Shown here piece after piece: positions 19,501 to 28,817 of a stretch of DNA of 64,000 nucleotides (within the stretch, counting starts at the first letter, position 1; each line of letters opens with the position of its first letter). Where the stretch lies: NCBI GenBank assembly GCA_020632715.1, contig JACKFA010000002.1:1230501-1294500 (forward strand), given 5' to 3'. The position numbers and the translations under genes were made by a program. The stretch is from Deltaproteobacteria bacterium (GTDB lineage: Bacteria > Myxococcota_A > UBA9042 > PHBI01). The notes beneath the pieces are model-generated. The model was not told where the DNA came from, made no database searches, and saw only the letters and a list, made by a program, of their open reading frames with translations.

Positions 19501-22500
19501 CGCCGGCTTCCACCTCCTCGACACCGACATCGCCCTCGTCGGGCCCGACGGCGCCTACACGCTCCACCGCGACTTCCGCTACGACCCGCTCTGGGACGCG
19601 CCCTCCTACGCGAGCGACTGGAGCGTCGTGAAGGGCGGCGAGACCCTCTCCGAGCGCACCGGCACCGCCTACCTCTACGACGTCTTCGGCCGCCCCGCCG
19701 CGATCGTCGCGCAGGGCGACAGCGCCGCCGCGCCGACCTGGGAGTACACCTACGAGATCGGCGACGACGCGTCGCGCATCGTCGTCCGTGGCCGCACCGT
19801 CCGCGGCGGCGCCCAGGACGCCGAGACCGTGCAGTGCGTCGACGGCCGCGGCCGCGTCTACCAGAAGCGCGACAAGGTCGCCGCCGGCGACTACCTCGTG
19901 AGCGGCTTCACCGTCTTCACCCACGGCGACGCCCAGCGCGAGGTCTTCACCCCGTGGCGCGCCGCGAGCGGCGACTGCGACGTCATCGTGCCGGGCGACG
20001 CGAGCTCCATCCGCACCACCTACGACGCCCTCGGCCGCCCGATCCAGGTCCTCCACCCCGGCCCGACCGGCGACACCAGCGAGCGCTACGCCTACGGCCC
20101 CGACGTCGTGCGCCACTGGGACGAGAGCGACACCGAGGTCGGCAGCGCCGCCGAGGACACCCCCGAGGTGCGCCGCATGGACGGCCTCGGCCGCGTGCTC
20201 GCCGTCGGGCGCGGCGAGGTCGCGGGCGCCGACCCCACGGCCTGGTACACCTACGCCTATGACGCTCTCGGCGGCCTCGCGCGCGTCACGGACCCGCTCG
20301 GGAACGCCTGGGAGGGCGAGACGGACCTCGTCGGGCGCGTCGTGCGCACCGCCGACCCGGACCGCGGGGAGACGACCTACGCCTATGACGCGGCCGGCAA
20401 CATCGTGCGCCGCACGGACGCCACGGGGGCCGTCGTCGTGAACACCTTCGACGGGGCGCTCCGGCTCGCGTCGAGCGCGGTCGAGGGGAAGGAGGGCGCC
20501 GAGCGCTTCGCCTACACCTACGATCACGACTGGGCCGCCGCCTGCCCGAGCGGCGCCTGCGGCGGCAACGCCGGCGGCATCGTCTCGCTCGTCTACCCCC
20601 TCGTCGCCCCGGACGGCGGCGCCGCCACGGCGACCGACTGGTACCGCTTCGACGACCGGCGCCACGACGCCGGGCGGACGCGCGACTTCGGCGGCGTCAC
20701 GCTCGCCGTCGGCGCGACGTTCGACAACCTCGGGCACGTGACGCGCCAGACCTACCCGGGCGGGATCACGGTGGACTACACGCTCGACCTCCTCGGCAAC
20801 GTCGCGGCGATCCCCGGCTACATCGACGCCGTCACGCTCGACGACCACGGCGACGTCGCCGAGATCGACTACGCCAACGGCGCCGTCGAGAAGAACGTCT
20901 ACGACGTCGAGCGCGCGCTCGTCTCCTTCAGCCTGACGGACGGCGCGGGCGCGGACGTCGTCGGGCGCGATCTCGCGCGGAACGGCGCGGGCTGGATCAC
21001 CGGGGTCACCGACCGCGTCGCGGCGACCGGCCGCGTCAGCGCGGCGGCGACCTACGGCTACGACGCCCTCGGGCGCCTCACCTCAGCGAGCCTCGCCGAC
21101 GCGGGAGACGGCGCCGAGACCGTGACCTACGGCTACGACGCGGCCGACGATCTCATCGCCCGCACCTCGTCCCTCGGCGAGGCGAGCCCCGTCCACGACG
21201 GCGCGCGCACGCTCGGCCGCGGTCACGCCATCACGAAGGCCGGCGCGCTCGACCTCACCTACGACGCCCGCGGCGGCACGCTCACGCGCGGCGCGGCGAC
21301 CTACGGCTGGGACGGGCTCGGCCGCCTGACGGCGTTCACGACCGCCGACGGGGTCGCGTGGCGCTACGGCTACGCCGAGGGCCAGGACCGCGCGCTCGAG
21401 GTCTCCGCGGACGGCGTGAGCTACTTCGTCGGGGACTCGCTGACGGTCGAGGACGGCGTCGCCTCGATCTACGTCAACGTCGCGAGCGACAGCGTCGCCC
21501 GCTACGAGACGAGCGAGCTCGCCGCGACCGTGCTCTCCGACCTGAACGCCGACGCGCGCGTCGACAGCGCCGACGCCTGGCTCGCCTACGCCCGCGAGCG
21601 CGGCTTCGTCGCGGCCGGGAGCGACGCGCCCGCGGCGAGCCCCGTGAACCACCTGCTCGCGGCGGCCGCCGCGCAGGGGCTCATCGCGTTCGCCGACCGC
21701 GTCACCTACCTCCACCGCGACCAGACCGGCAACCTCGTGGCCGTCACGAACGAGGACGGCGCCCTCGTCGAGGAGACGCTCTACTACCCGTTCGGCCTCG
21801 CGCGCTGGTCGTCGACGAACGGCGCCGAGCGCCGCGGGGTCGCCGGCAAGACCGCGGAGCCGGGAGGGCTCGTGCGCATGGGCGCCCGCCTCTACGACCC
21901 GCACCTCGGGCGCTGGGCGTCCGCCGACCCGCTCTTCGCCATCCTCGAGTCGGGTCAGGTCGACACGCCGTGGGAGGCGCTCGGCGGCTACGTGTACGGC
22001 TGGAACACGCCGCTCGACGGGCGTGACGAGACCGGCGCGAACTGGAAGAAGTCGGAGCGGCGCGCGGTCGTCGGGATCCTCGCGGCCTTCCAGACGACGC
22101 TCAACACGAACGACGGCGGGCGCGCGATCGAGCAGGCCATCAACCGGAACAAGAAGGGGTTCCAGCTCCTCGGGATCAAGGGGCGGTCCGGGACCGACAA
22201 CATCGTCGAGTCGGTGAGCCTCGGGCTCCAGATCGTCCTCAAGTTCTACGACAAGCTGAAGCAGTACTCGCTCGAGAGCCAGGACTTCGCCACGCTCGAG
22301 ACCCTGAGCTCGATCTCGACCTCCGAGTCGCGTGAGAAGGTCTTCGACCAGGCCGTCAAGGGCGACATCGAGAGCCAGAACGACAACTTCTTCGCCAAGA
22401 ACCCGCTCTACGACCGCACGAAGGGCGGCAAGGAGCTCGTCGCCACGCTCGACTCGATGTCGAAGGGCATGAAGCAGGTGCGCGACCTGAAGCAGAAGGC

Positions 22501-22633
22501 GAACGACCAGTTCAGCCAGCAGTTCTCGCGCCGCGACGGGGGCCGCCAGGTGAACGGGCGCTCCGTGCCGAACCGCGCCCTCCCGCCGCTCTCGAGCAAG
22601 GGCGGGCGCCCGCGGAGCGGCGGGCCGCGGTAG
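16541..22633 (+). CDS. Secreted SpvB/TcdB/RHS-repeat protein (RHS2)
   Basis: A 2,030-residue paralogue of RHS1. It has a signal peptide (about 1-24, ending AAHAQ), an SpvB domain opening with GPGSLSGIGDD...NPNMGAMAYSVPI, FG-GAP loops such as DMNGDALPDL, DADGDGFTDM, DYDGDHKIDL, DFNGDGLLDV and DINGDGLADM, a TcdB-type segment near SIDNGIGW, YD repeats, and an RHS core ending DPHLGRWASADP. The last 200 residues (about 1830-2030) are unlike the rest. They are rich in Lys, Asn, Gln and Asp, and sit where hypervariable toxin tips are found in RHS/Tc proteins. I recognise no toxin fold there. No immunity-like gene follows directly. The ATG at 16541 begins the signal peptide and lies 53 nt after a sigma-54 start site. 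Confidence 0.85.
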   Translation: MAKLAPRAALAALALALAAAPAAHAQTGVSDDRVSLPEGPGSLSGIGDDVAIDPNMGAMAYSVPIVLPAGRPGLSPSLALSYSSSATSSVVGIGWNLAVPAIERLTKRAVPRYDGADEFAADAGAELVLVASDATTQTYRARFEGAFARYTWHDVATGAEGYWTAEYPDGRVGTFGAHADGTLEPTARVGGGQGTFRYLLVDLTDPWGHALHYTYATISQSAGLLTGITWLADAAGDDTYAVSLAYEDRSDWLDNATGGFEDVLDQRLATITVTAHGQTLRSYGLTYDSYDVSGGFTRLASVQLFGADGTPYAATDHFAYSQSLGAICRTGDCATRPYIQTMNALDVALSTGDATLIDMNGDALPDLVDTSLTGAHRVFLQTMAPDGSQSFGAATDSAVGDQAGHRLSNAFVQVLDADGDGFTDMMNATTGRVLMNHGNGDWDEEVALFGTGASGLPGTEALMTSLRFLDYDGDHKIDLIGSTGAGLNNQTTIYRNGGAGFVVDDAIENLDQGFDSGRMELNDFNGDGLLDVVLVGTESVTYQLNLGWGRWTAPRTAGNVSFTDSQAVAAEIEDINGDGLADMVLVGADQIQLWLNRNGRVFEEQDPITTADVDGTIPDRVSSTVVLLADMNGNGSSDIVWVTPGEPVRFLELFPLRPNLLTSIDNGIGWISEITYGTSVQHMAADGGAAAWAHRIPFPNTVVDRLDEYDTLTQVHRVTTFSYHDGFYDGVEKAFRGFARTEEDLAGDDGFQEAGLTARTYDVGDTDPYAAGLLDTVAISSGGRLLETTTNAYADCDLAGVPDSGLAFPVRYVCLVAKEVVRTEGGGAADAVTTRDVYDYDGYGNVTLDAKLGVVARGGVDCGAACLGDELYTTTTFAAPTDSGRWMTSLPVRVRTYGAAASDLATPADDTYSETVSYYDGDAFVGLPEGQFDKGFLTRTVSRVDASGATISPVRQRGDAHGNIVEIIDPVGTVEGAEHRRTYTYDDAGFHLLDTDIALVGPDGAYTLHRDFRYDPLWDAPSYASDWSVVKGGETLSERTGTAYLYDVFGRPAAIVAQGDSAAAPTWEYTYEIGDDASRIVVRGRTVRGGAQDAETVQCVDGRGRVYQKRDKVAAGDYLVSGFTVFTHGDAQREVFTPWRAASGDCDVIVPGDASSIRTTYDALGRPIQVLHPGPTGDTSERYAYGPDVVRHWDESDTEVGSAAEDTPEVRRMDGLGRVLAVGRGEVAGADPTAWYTYAYDALGGLARVTDPLGNAWEGETDLVGRVVRTADPDRGETTYAYDAAGNIVRRTDATGAVVVNTFDGALRLASSAVEGKEGAERFAYTYDHDWAAACPSGACGGNAGGIVSLVYPLVAPDGGAATATDWYRFDDRRHDAGRTRDFGGVTLAVGATFDNLGHVTRQTYPGGITVDYTLDLLGNVAAIPGYIDAVTLDDHGDVAEIDYANGAVEKNVYDVERALVSFSLTDGAGADVVGRDLARNGAGWITGVTDRVAATGRVSAAATYGYDALGRLTSASLADAGDGAETVTYGYDAADDLIARTSSLGEASPVHDGARTLGRGHAITKAGALDLTYDARGGTLTRGAATYGWDGLGRLTAFTTADGVAWRYGYAEGQDRALEVSADGVSYFVGDSLTVEDGVASIYVNVASDSVARYETSELAATVLSDLNADARVDSADAWLAYARERGFVAAGSDAPAASPVNHLLAAAAAQGLIAFADRVTYLHRDQTGNLVAVTNEDGALVEETLYYPFGLARWSSTNGAERRGVAGKTAEPGGLVRMGARLYDPHLGRWASADPLFAILESGQVDTPWEALGGYVYGWNTPLDGRDETGANWKKSERRAVVGILAAFQTTLNTNDGGRAIEQAINRNKKGFQLLGIKGRSGTDNIVESVSLGLQIVLKFYDKLKQYSLESQDFATLETLSSISTSESREKVFDQAVKGDIESQNDNFFAKNPLYDRTKGGKELVATLDSMSKGMKQVRDLKQKANDQFSQQFSRRDGGRQVNGRSVPNRALPPLSSKGGRPRSGGPR

Positions 22634-22771
22634 CGGACGGCGCCGCGCGGCGTCGCGGCGAGCGCGCCGCGGGTGGGGCGCGATGTCCCACTCCGCGGCG
22701 TCGTCGCGACTTCCCTCCCCGGTGCGGGTGGCGTCGGCGCCCGGAGCGCCCGGTCCCCGCGACGGCGGCGC
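22634..22771 (+). other. Short spacer after RHS2
   Basis: GC-rich spacer with no promoter or gene that I can support. It separates RHS2 from the transducer remnant and contains no obvious immunity gene. Confidence 0.4.
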
Positions 22772-22888
22772 GATCTTCGCTACGCCTCGGTCATCGAGGC
22801 GGACGTGCCGATCGTGGTGCAGCACACGCGCCTCGACTCGCGTCAGGCGGAGAACGCGCTGCTCACGACCATCGCCTACGTGGAGTAG
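22772..22888 (+). pseudogene. C-terminal remnant of a sensory rhodopsin transducer (ASRT/DUF1362) gene
   Basis: An in-frame stretch ending in TAG reads YASVIEADVPIVVQH followed by TRLDSRQAENALLTTIAY. As I recall it, the end of Anabaena sensory rhodopsin transducer is FASVIQSNVPIVVQH plus TRLDSRQAENALLSTIAY, so the match is nearly residue for residue. Only about the last 38 residues remain of a protein of about 125 residues. The codons upstream in this frame (Arg/Gly-rich) do not resemble the rest of the family, and no other frame restores it. This is a truncated fragment, not a frameshift. Its stop lies 12 bp before the convergent SDR stop. Confidence 0.8.
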
Positions 22889-22900
22889 GCCTCGCGGGCG

Positions 22901-23908
22901 TCACCCCCGCCCGGCCGCGAAGAGGCCGACGACCCCCGCGAGCAGGCCCGCGGCGCCCGCCGCGAGGAGCCCGCGGTTCTTCCGCGCCCAGAGCTCGAGC
23001 GACACGCTCCGCGCGCGCGCGTCGAAGCGCCCGTGCGCGCCGTGGTCGCCGGGGATCGGGGCGTAGAGGTTGTCCGCGCGCCCCGGGATCTCCGGCTCGT
23101 CCGTCTGCTGGCTCTCGAAGCCGTTCTTCGCGAGGACGCGGTCCGCGAGCCACGGAGCGAGCTTGTTCCCCCAGATCGCCTTCAGCGCCGAGCCGCCCAC
23201 GAAGAGCTCGCGCTGGTCGTGGCGCGCCGCGTACACGATCGCGTCGGCGGCGACCTCCGGCTGGAAGATGGGCGGCACCGGCTGCGGGCGCTTCGGGAGC
23301 CGGCTCCTGAGCCAGCCGAACTGCGGCGTGTTCACCGCCGGGAGCTGGACCATCGTGACCTTGATGTCGCTCGCTTCGTGCATGAGCTCCGTCCGGAGCG
23401 CCTCGGTGAACCCCTGGACGGCGTGCTTCGCCGCGCAGTAGGCCGACTGCAGCGGGATCGCGCGGTACGCGAGCGCCGAGCCGACCTGGACGATCCGACC
23501 CGCGTTCCGCGGGCGCATCCGCTCGAGCGCCGCCTGCGTCCCGTGCACGACGCCGAGGTAGGTCACCTTCGTGACGCGCGTGTACTCGGCCGCCGTGACC
23601 TCCCACACCGGCGCGAAGACCGTGACCATCGCGTTGTTGATCCACACGTCGATCGGCCCGAACCGCTCCTCGAGCGCGCTCGCGGCCTCCTCGACCGCCT
23701 CCGGCTCGGCGACGTCCGCCGGCAGCACGAGCGCCTCGCCGCCGAGGTGCTCGACCTCGCGGCGCGTCGCCTCGAGGCCGTCCTCGCCGCGCGCGAGCAG
23801 CCCGAGCCGGGCGCCCTCCTCGCGCGCGAGCTGGCGCGCGACCGCCCGCCCGACGCCCGCGCTCGCCCCCGTCAGCATGATCACGCGTCCTCGCCGCATG
23901 TCGCTCAT
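22901..23908 (-). CDS. SDR-family oxidoreductase with C-terminal membrane anchor
   Basis: 335 residues. The Rossmann NAD(P)-binding motif TGASAGVG starts at residue 13, followed by INNA at about 90-93 and the catalytic Ser144 (VGSALAY), Tyr157 and Lys161 (SAYCAAK). The core is a classical short-chain dehydrogenase, here extended by about 80 residues that end in a hydrophobic helix (about 313-332) suggesting membrane attachment. The QPEVAADAIVYAARHDQRELFVG block is typical of the subgroup often annotated simply as SDR family oxidoreductase. The start at 23908 is followed directly by the dinucleotide fold. It is divergent from GH15 with a sigma-54 promoter facing each way. The substrate is unknown. 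Confidence 0.88.
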   Translation of the reverse strand: MSDMRRGRVIMLTGASAGVGRAVARQLAREEGARLGLLARGEDGLEATRREVEHLGGEALVLPADVAEPEAVEEAASALEERFGPIDVWINNAMVTVFAPVWEVTAAEYTRVTKVTYLGVVHGTQAALERMRPRNAGRIVQVGSALAYRAIPLQSAYCAAKHAVQGFTEALRTELMHEASDIKVTMVQLPAVNTPQFGWLRSRLPKRPQPVPPIFQPEVAADAIVYAARHDQRELFVGGSALKAIWGNKLAPWLADRVLAKNGFESQQTDEPEIPGRADNLYAPIPGDHGAHGRFDARARSVSLELWARKNRGLLAAGAAGLLAGVVGLFAAGRG

Positions 23909-23948
23909 GGCGCTCTCTCCTGGTGTCCCGTGTCCGTCGCGACGGCTC

Positions 23949-23963
23949 GCAAGAACCGTTCCG
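23949..23963 (-). promoter_or_regulatory. Sigma-54 promoter of the SDR gene
   Basis: The minus strand reads CGGAAC-GGTTC-TTGC. The GG (23962-23961) and GC (23950-23949) are ten bases apart, 41 bp upstream of the ATG. The sequence is very similar to the MBL-rhodanese promoter (CGGAAC-GGGGC-TTGC). Confidence 0.65.
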
Positions 23964-23974
23964 CGCGACCGCGC

Positions 23975-23990
23975 TGGCACCCGGCTTGCT
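23975..23990 (+). promoter_or_regulatory. Sigma-54 promoter of the GH15 gene
   Basis: TGGCAC-CCGGC-TTGCT is a full consensus match with GG (23976-23977) and GC (23988-23989) ten bases apart. The predicted start is near 24001, with GGAGAGAG and the ATG at 24024 close behind. Confidence 0.82.
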
Positions 23991-24023
23991 TCAGACCACC
24001 GTGAGATCCCGGAGAGAGCCCCC

Positions 24024-25931
<1,908 letters not shown>

Positions 25932-25949
25932 GCGCCCGGCGTCGCGCGC

Positions 25950-27338
25950 TCAGCTCGCGCCCATGGGGCAGCCCGCGGACTGGCAGGCGGCCATCGAGCC
26001 GAAGCTGTTGACGACGTCGTCGTGGCCGTGGCGGAGGAGGAGCGAGGCCGCGATGATGGCGCGTCGCCCCGAGCCGCAGAGGGTCACGAGGGGGCGGTCG
26101 TCCGGGAGGGGAGGGCCGCTCGCGAGGCGCGCCGGGAGCTCGCCGAGGTAGACGTGGGTCGCCCCGCGGAGGTGCCCGGCGTCCCACTCGCCGTCGGAGC
26201 GCACGTCGAGGACCGTGACGTCGCCGCGCTCGACGCCGCGCGAGAGCGCCGCGACCTGGATGGGCGGCACGTGCCCGAGCCGGCGGCCGGCGGTCTCCCA
26301 GGCGGTGATGCCGCCCTGGAGGTAGCCGTCGAGCCGCTCGTAGCCGAGGCGGACGAGGTGTCGCGCGGCGTCGCGGGCGCGCTCGGCGTCGTCGGCGACG
26401 AGGACGATGGGCGCGTCGCCCGGGATGAGCCAGCCGGCGAAGCTCGGGAGCATGTCGGCCGGGATGGCGAGGGCGCCGGGGACGTGGCTCTCGCCGAACG
26501 CCTGGGGCTCGCGCACGTCGAGGAGCACGACGTCGTCGGCGTCGTCGTCGAGGCGCGCGGCGAGGTCGCCGGCGGGGACGGGGCGGAGCTCCGGGAGGCG
26601 CTCGAGGGGGCGCGGGCCGGCGCCGTTCACCTCCTCCATGCGGCGGAAGTAGGGCGGCTGCGGGTGGTCCTCGGCGAGCTTCGCGCGGATGAAGGCGTCG
26701 CGATCGGGGAGCTGGAGGCGCGGGTTGTGGCGGCGCTCGTAGCCGAGGGTCGAGAAGTCGCGGTCGGCCATGGCGTCGCCGCAGACGGAGCCGGCGCCGT
26801 GGGCGGGCCAGACGAGGCAGTGGTCACCGAGCGGGAGGAGCTTGTCGTGGAGGCTCTCGTAGAGGAGGCCGGCCACCTCGCGGGCGCGGTCGGGGTAGAA
26901 GTCGGCGCGGCCGACGTCGCCGACGAAGAGGGCGTCGCCGGTGAAGACGCCGACGGGGGAGTCGCCGGTCGAGGTGTCGTAGAGCACGTAGGCGAGGTGC
27001 CCGAGGGTGTGGCCCGGCGTCGCCAGCGCCTCGAGGCGCAGGTGGTCGCCGAGCTCGATGACGGCGCCGTCGTCGAGGGGCTCGCCCCAGGTGAGCTCGA
27101 CGCCGCCGTGGGCCGCGCGGGCGCCGGTGAGGGCGGCGAGGGTGCGCGAGCCGTCGACGAAGTCCTCGTGGCGGTGGGTCGCGAGGACCCAGCGGAGGCG
27201 GGCGCCGTGGGCGCGGAGGTGGTCGAGGTAGACGTCGACGTCCCAGCGCGGGTCGATGACGACGGCGTCGCCACCGTCGGCGCCGACGACGTAGGAGAGG
27301 GCCGCGAGGCCGGGGGTGTGGACGCGCTCGAGGAACAT
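25950..27338 (-). CDS. MBL-fold hydrolase fused to two rhodanese domains
   Basis: A 462-residue sulfur-metabolism protein of the persulfide-dioxygenase-like (ETHE1/BaeB-related) group. The metallo-beta-lactamase domain has THRHEDFVDG at 54-63, GHTLGH at about 110, and FTGDALFVGDVGRADF at about 130-146. The first rhodanese domain (about 262-365) lacks the active-site Cys (VADDAER at the loop). The second (about 370-455) keeps it as Cys421 in LCGSGRR, and the tail adds CQSAGCPMG. The likely role is oxidation or transfer of persulfide sulfur. The ATG at 27338 is preferred over a TTG nine codons upstream because GGAGG sits at the right distance. A sigma-54 promoter precedes it. Confidence 0.88.
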   Translation of the reverse strand: MFLERVHTPGLAALSYVVGADGGDAVVIDPRWDVDVYLDHLRAHGARLRWVLATHRHEDFVDGSRTLAALTGARAAHGGVELTWGEPLDDGAVIELGDHLRLEALATPGHTLGHLAYVLYDTSTGDSPVGVFTGDALFVGDVGRADFYPDRAREVAGLLYESLHDKLLPLGDHCLVWPAHGAGSVCGDAMADRDFSTLGYERRHNPRLQLPDRDAFIRAKLAEDHPQPPYFRRMEEVNGAGPRPLERLPELRPVPAGDLAARLDDDADDVVLLDVREPQAFGESHVPGALAIPADMLPSFAGWLIPGDAPIVLVADDAERARDAARHLVRLGYERLDGYLQGGITAWETAGRRLGHVPPIQVAALSRGVERGDVTVLDVRSDGEWDAGHLRGATHVYLGELPARLASGPPLPDDRPLVTLCGSGRRAIIAASLLLRHGHDDVVNSFGSMAACQSAGCPMGAS

Positions 27339-27383
27339 GGGGGCCTCCGGGGCGGGCTGGTTCAAGGGGCTCTCGCGAGGTGT

Positions 27384-27398
27384 GCAAGCCCCGTTCCG
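27384..27398 (-). promoter_or_regulatory. Sigma-54 promoter of the MBL-rhodanese gene
   Basis: The minus strand reads CGGAAC-GGGGC-TTGCA. The GG (27397-27396) and GC (27385-27384) are ten bases apart, 46 bp before the ATG. Confidence 0.68.
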
Positions 27399-27419
27399 GC
27401 GCCCGGAGGCCGGGGCGCC

Positions 27420-28817
27420 TCACTGGCGGTCGTGCCGCCAGACGACGTAGTCGAGCGCGACGTAGTCGTAGGTGCCGGCGCCCGTGAGCTCGACGACGGT
27501 GCCGTCGGCGTAGAGCTGCGAGCCGCAGCCGGTCAGCACGGTCGCGACGACGCCGTCGACGGTGACGGTGATCGTCTGGTCGTTGGTGATGCGGAAGGAG
27601 ACGCGGTTCAGCGGGGCCGGGATGGGGGCGGCGTCGGCGGTGTCGCTGCCCGAGCAGACGGCGGTCCAGGTGGTGCCGTCGCCGACGAGGCCGGTCGTCA
27701 TGGTGCCGCTGTCGACGAGGCCGGCGCGGAGCGTGCCGCCGTCGCGCAGGTTGATGCCCTGGAAGCCGAGCTCGAGGGTGCCGGGGCCGCCGCCCATCAG
27801 GTTCGCGCCGCTCGGGATGGTGCTCCGGATGCCGCAGGTCGCGCCGGAGAGGTTCGCCACGAGGTTGAGGATGCCGAGGTAGTTCGCGCCGTGGCTGACG
27901 GTGCAGTCGGCCGACGAGGTGGTCTGCCAGAAGCGCGGGTCGGGGCCGCCGAAGAGGTCGTCGAACCAGACGGCCTCGCGGACGGTGCTCGCGACGCCGT
28001 TGCAGTCGCGCGCGTCGTAGAGGCCGTCGCCGTTGACGTCCTCGTCGTCGGAGGCGGCGCCGTCGCCGTCGGTGTCCCAGCAGGCGAGGCCGGGATCGCC
28101 GTCGGCGCCGCGCTGGCCGGCCTCGCCCGGGGCGCCTGGGGTGCCGGGGGTACCAGGGGTGCCGGGGCTGCCGGGGGTACCGGGGAGGCCGGGGACGCCC
28201 TGGAGGCCCTGGATGCCCGGGTCGCCCTGGTCCCCCTTCTCGCCGGGGTCGCCCTTGTCGCCCTTGTCGCCCTTGTCGCCCTTGTCGCCCGGGTCGCCCT
28301 GGTCCCCCTTCGGACCCTGAGTGCCTTGGTCGCCCTGAATGCCCTGGTCGCCCTGAACACCCTGGATGCCTTGATCCCCCTGGTCGCCCTTGGGGCCCTG
28401 AATGCCTTGGTCGCCCTGGTCGCCCTTGGGCCCCTGGATGCCCTGGATGCCCTGAATGCCTTGGTCGCCCCTGGGGCCCTGAATGCCTTGGTCGCCCTGG
28501 TCGCCCTTGGGGCCCTGAAGCCCCTGGTCGCCCTGGTCGCCCTTGGGGCCCTGAATGCCCGGGTCGCCCTGGTCGCCCTTGGGGCCCACCTCACCGCGTT
28601 CCCCCGCGGGTCCCTGGGCTCCCGCCTCACCCTGGTCGCCCTTCGGCCCCTGGAGGCCCTGGTCCCCCGGGTCGCCAGGATCCCCCTTCGGCCCGGCCAC
28701 GCCGGCCTCGCCCCGGGGCCCCGGCTCGCCCTGGGGCCCCTGCTCGCCCTTGTCACAGCCAGCGAGCCCGAGCCACGCCGCGCAACCGAGGAGCATCATC
28801 GCGTTCCGTACGAGCAT
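27420..28817 (-). CDS. Collagen-like triple-helix lipoprotein
   Basis: 465 residues. A lipoprotein signal ends in GLAGC (Cys about 21). It is followed by about 74 uninterrupted Gly-X-Y triplets (about residues 24-245), dominated by GPKGDQGDQGIQ and GDKGDKGDKGD and turning to GTPGTPGTPG at the end. Then comes a Ca-binding-like loop (CWDTDGDGAASDDEDVNGDG) and a C-terminal globular domain of about 190 residues with paired Cys. Acidic/Lys-rich Gly-X-Y stretches are typical of bacterial collagens, which trimerise into stalks. Anchored by lipid, this would project the globular head from the cell surface. The ATG at 28817 is the only start that gives the lipobox. It shares no obvious operon with its neighbours. 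Confidence 0.88.
   Translation of the reverse strand: MLVRNAMMLLGCAAWLGLAGCDKGEQGPQGEPGPRGEAGVAGPKGDPGDPGDQGLQGPKGDQGEAGAQGPAGERGEVGPKGDQGDPGIQGPKGDQGDQGLQGPKGDQGDQGIQGPRGDQGIQGIQGIQGPKGDQGDQGIQGPKGDQGDQGIQGVQGDQGIQGDQGTQGPKGDQGDPGDKGDKGDKGDKGDPGEKGDQGDPGIQGLQGVPGLPGTPGSPGTPGTPGTPGAPGEAGQRGADGDPGLACWDTDGDGAASDDEDVNGDGLYDARDCNGVASTVREAVWFDDLFGGPDPRFWQTTSSADCTVSHGANYLGILNLVANLSGATCGIRSTIPSGANLMGGGPGTLELGFQGINLRDGGTLRAGLVDSGTMTTGLVGDGTTWTAVCSGSDTADAAPIPAPLNRVSFRITNDQTITVTVDGVVATVLTGCGSQLYADGTVVELTGAGTYDYVALDYVVWRHDRQ
28120..28760 (-). repeat. 9-bp-periodic DNA repeats encoding the collagen-like region
   Basis: Tandem and interspersed copies of units such as ccctggtcgcccttggggc on the plus strand give a strict nine-base rhythm. 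This is coding repeat, not CRISPR, because there are no unique spacers. Length changes by slippage are likely. Confidence 0.75.

Noticed and set aside
17267..20848. A 1,190-codon minus-strand open frame opposite RHS2
   Set aside because: Low-complexity Gly/Ala/Val/Asp shadow of the FG-GAP and RHS coding sequence.
22673..22771. Upstream extension of the transducer remnant as a real small protein
   Set aside because: The first 33 codons are Arg/Gly/Ala-rich and unlike the transducer family. No ribosome site is evident.
28120..28760. Regular repeats that look like a CRISPR or VNTR array
   Set aside because: The nine-base rhythm is in frame and encodes Gly-X-Y. There are no constant repeats with unique spacers.
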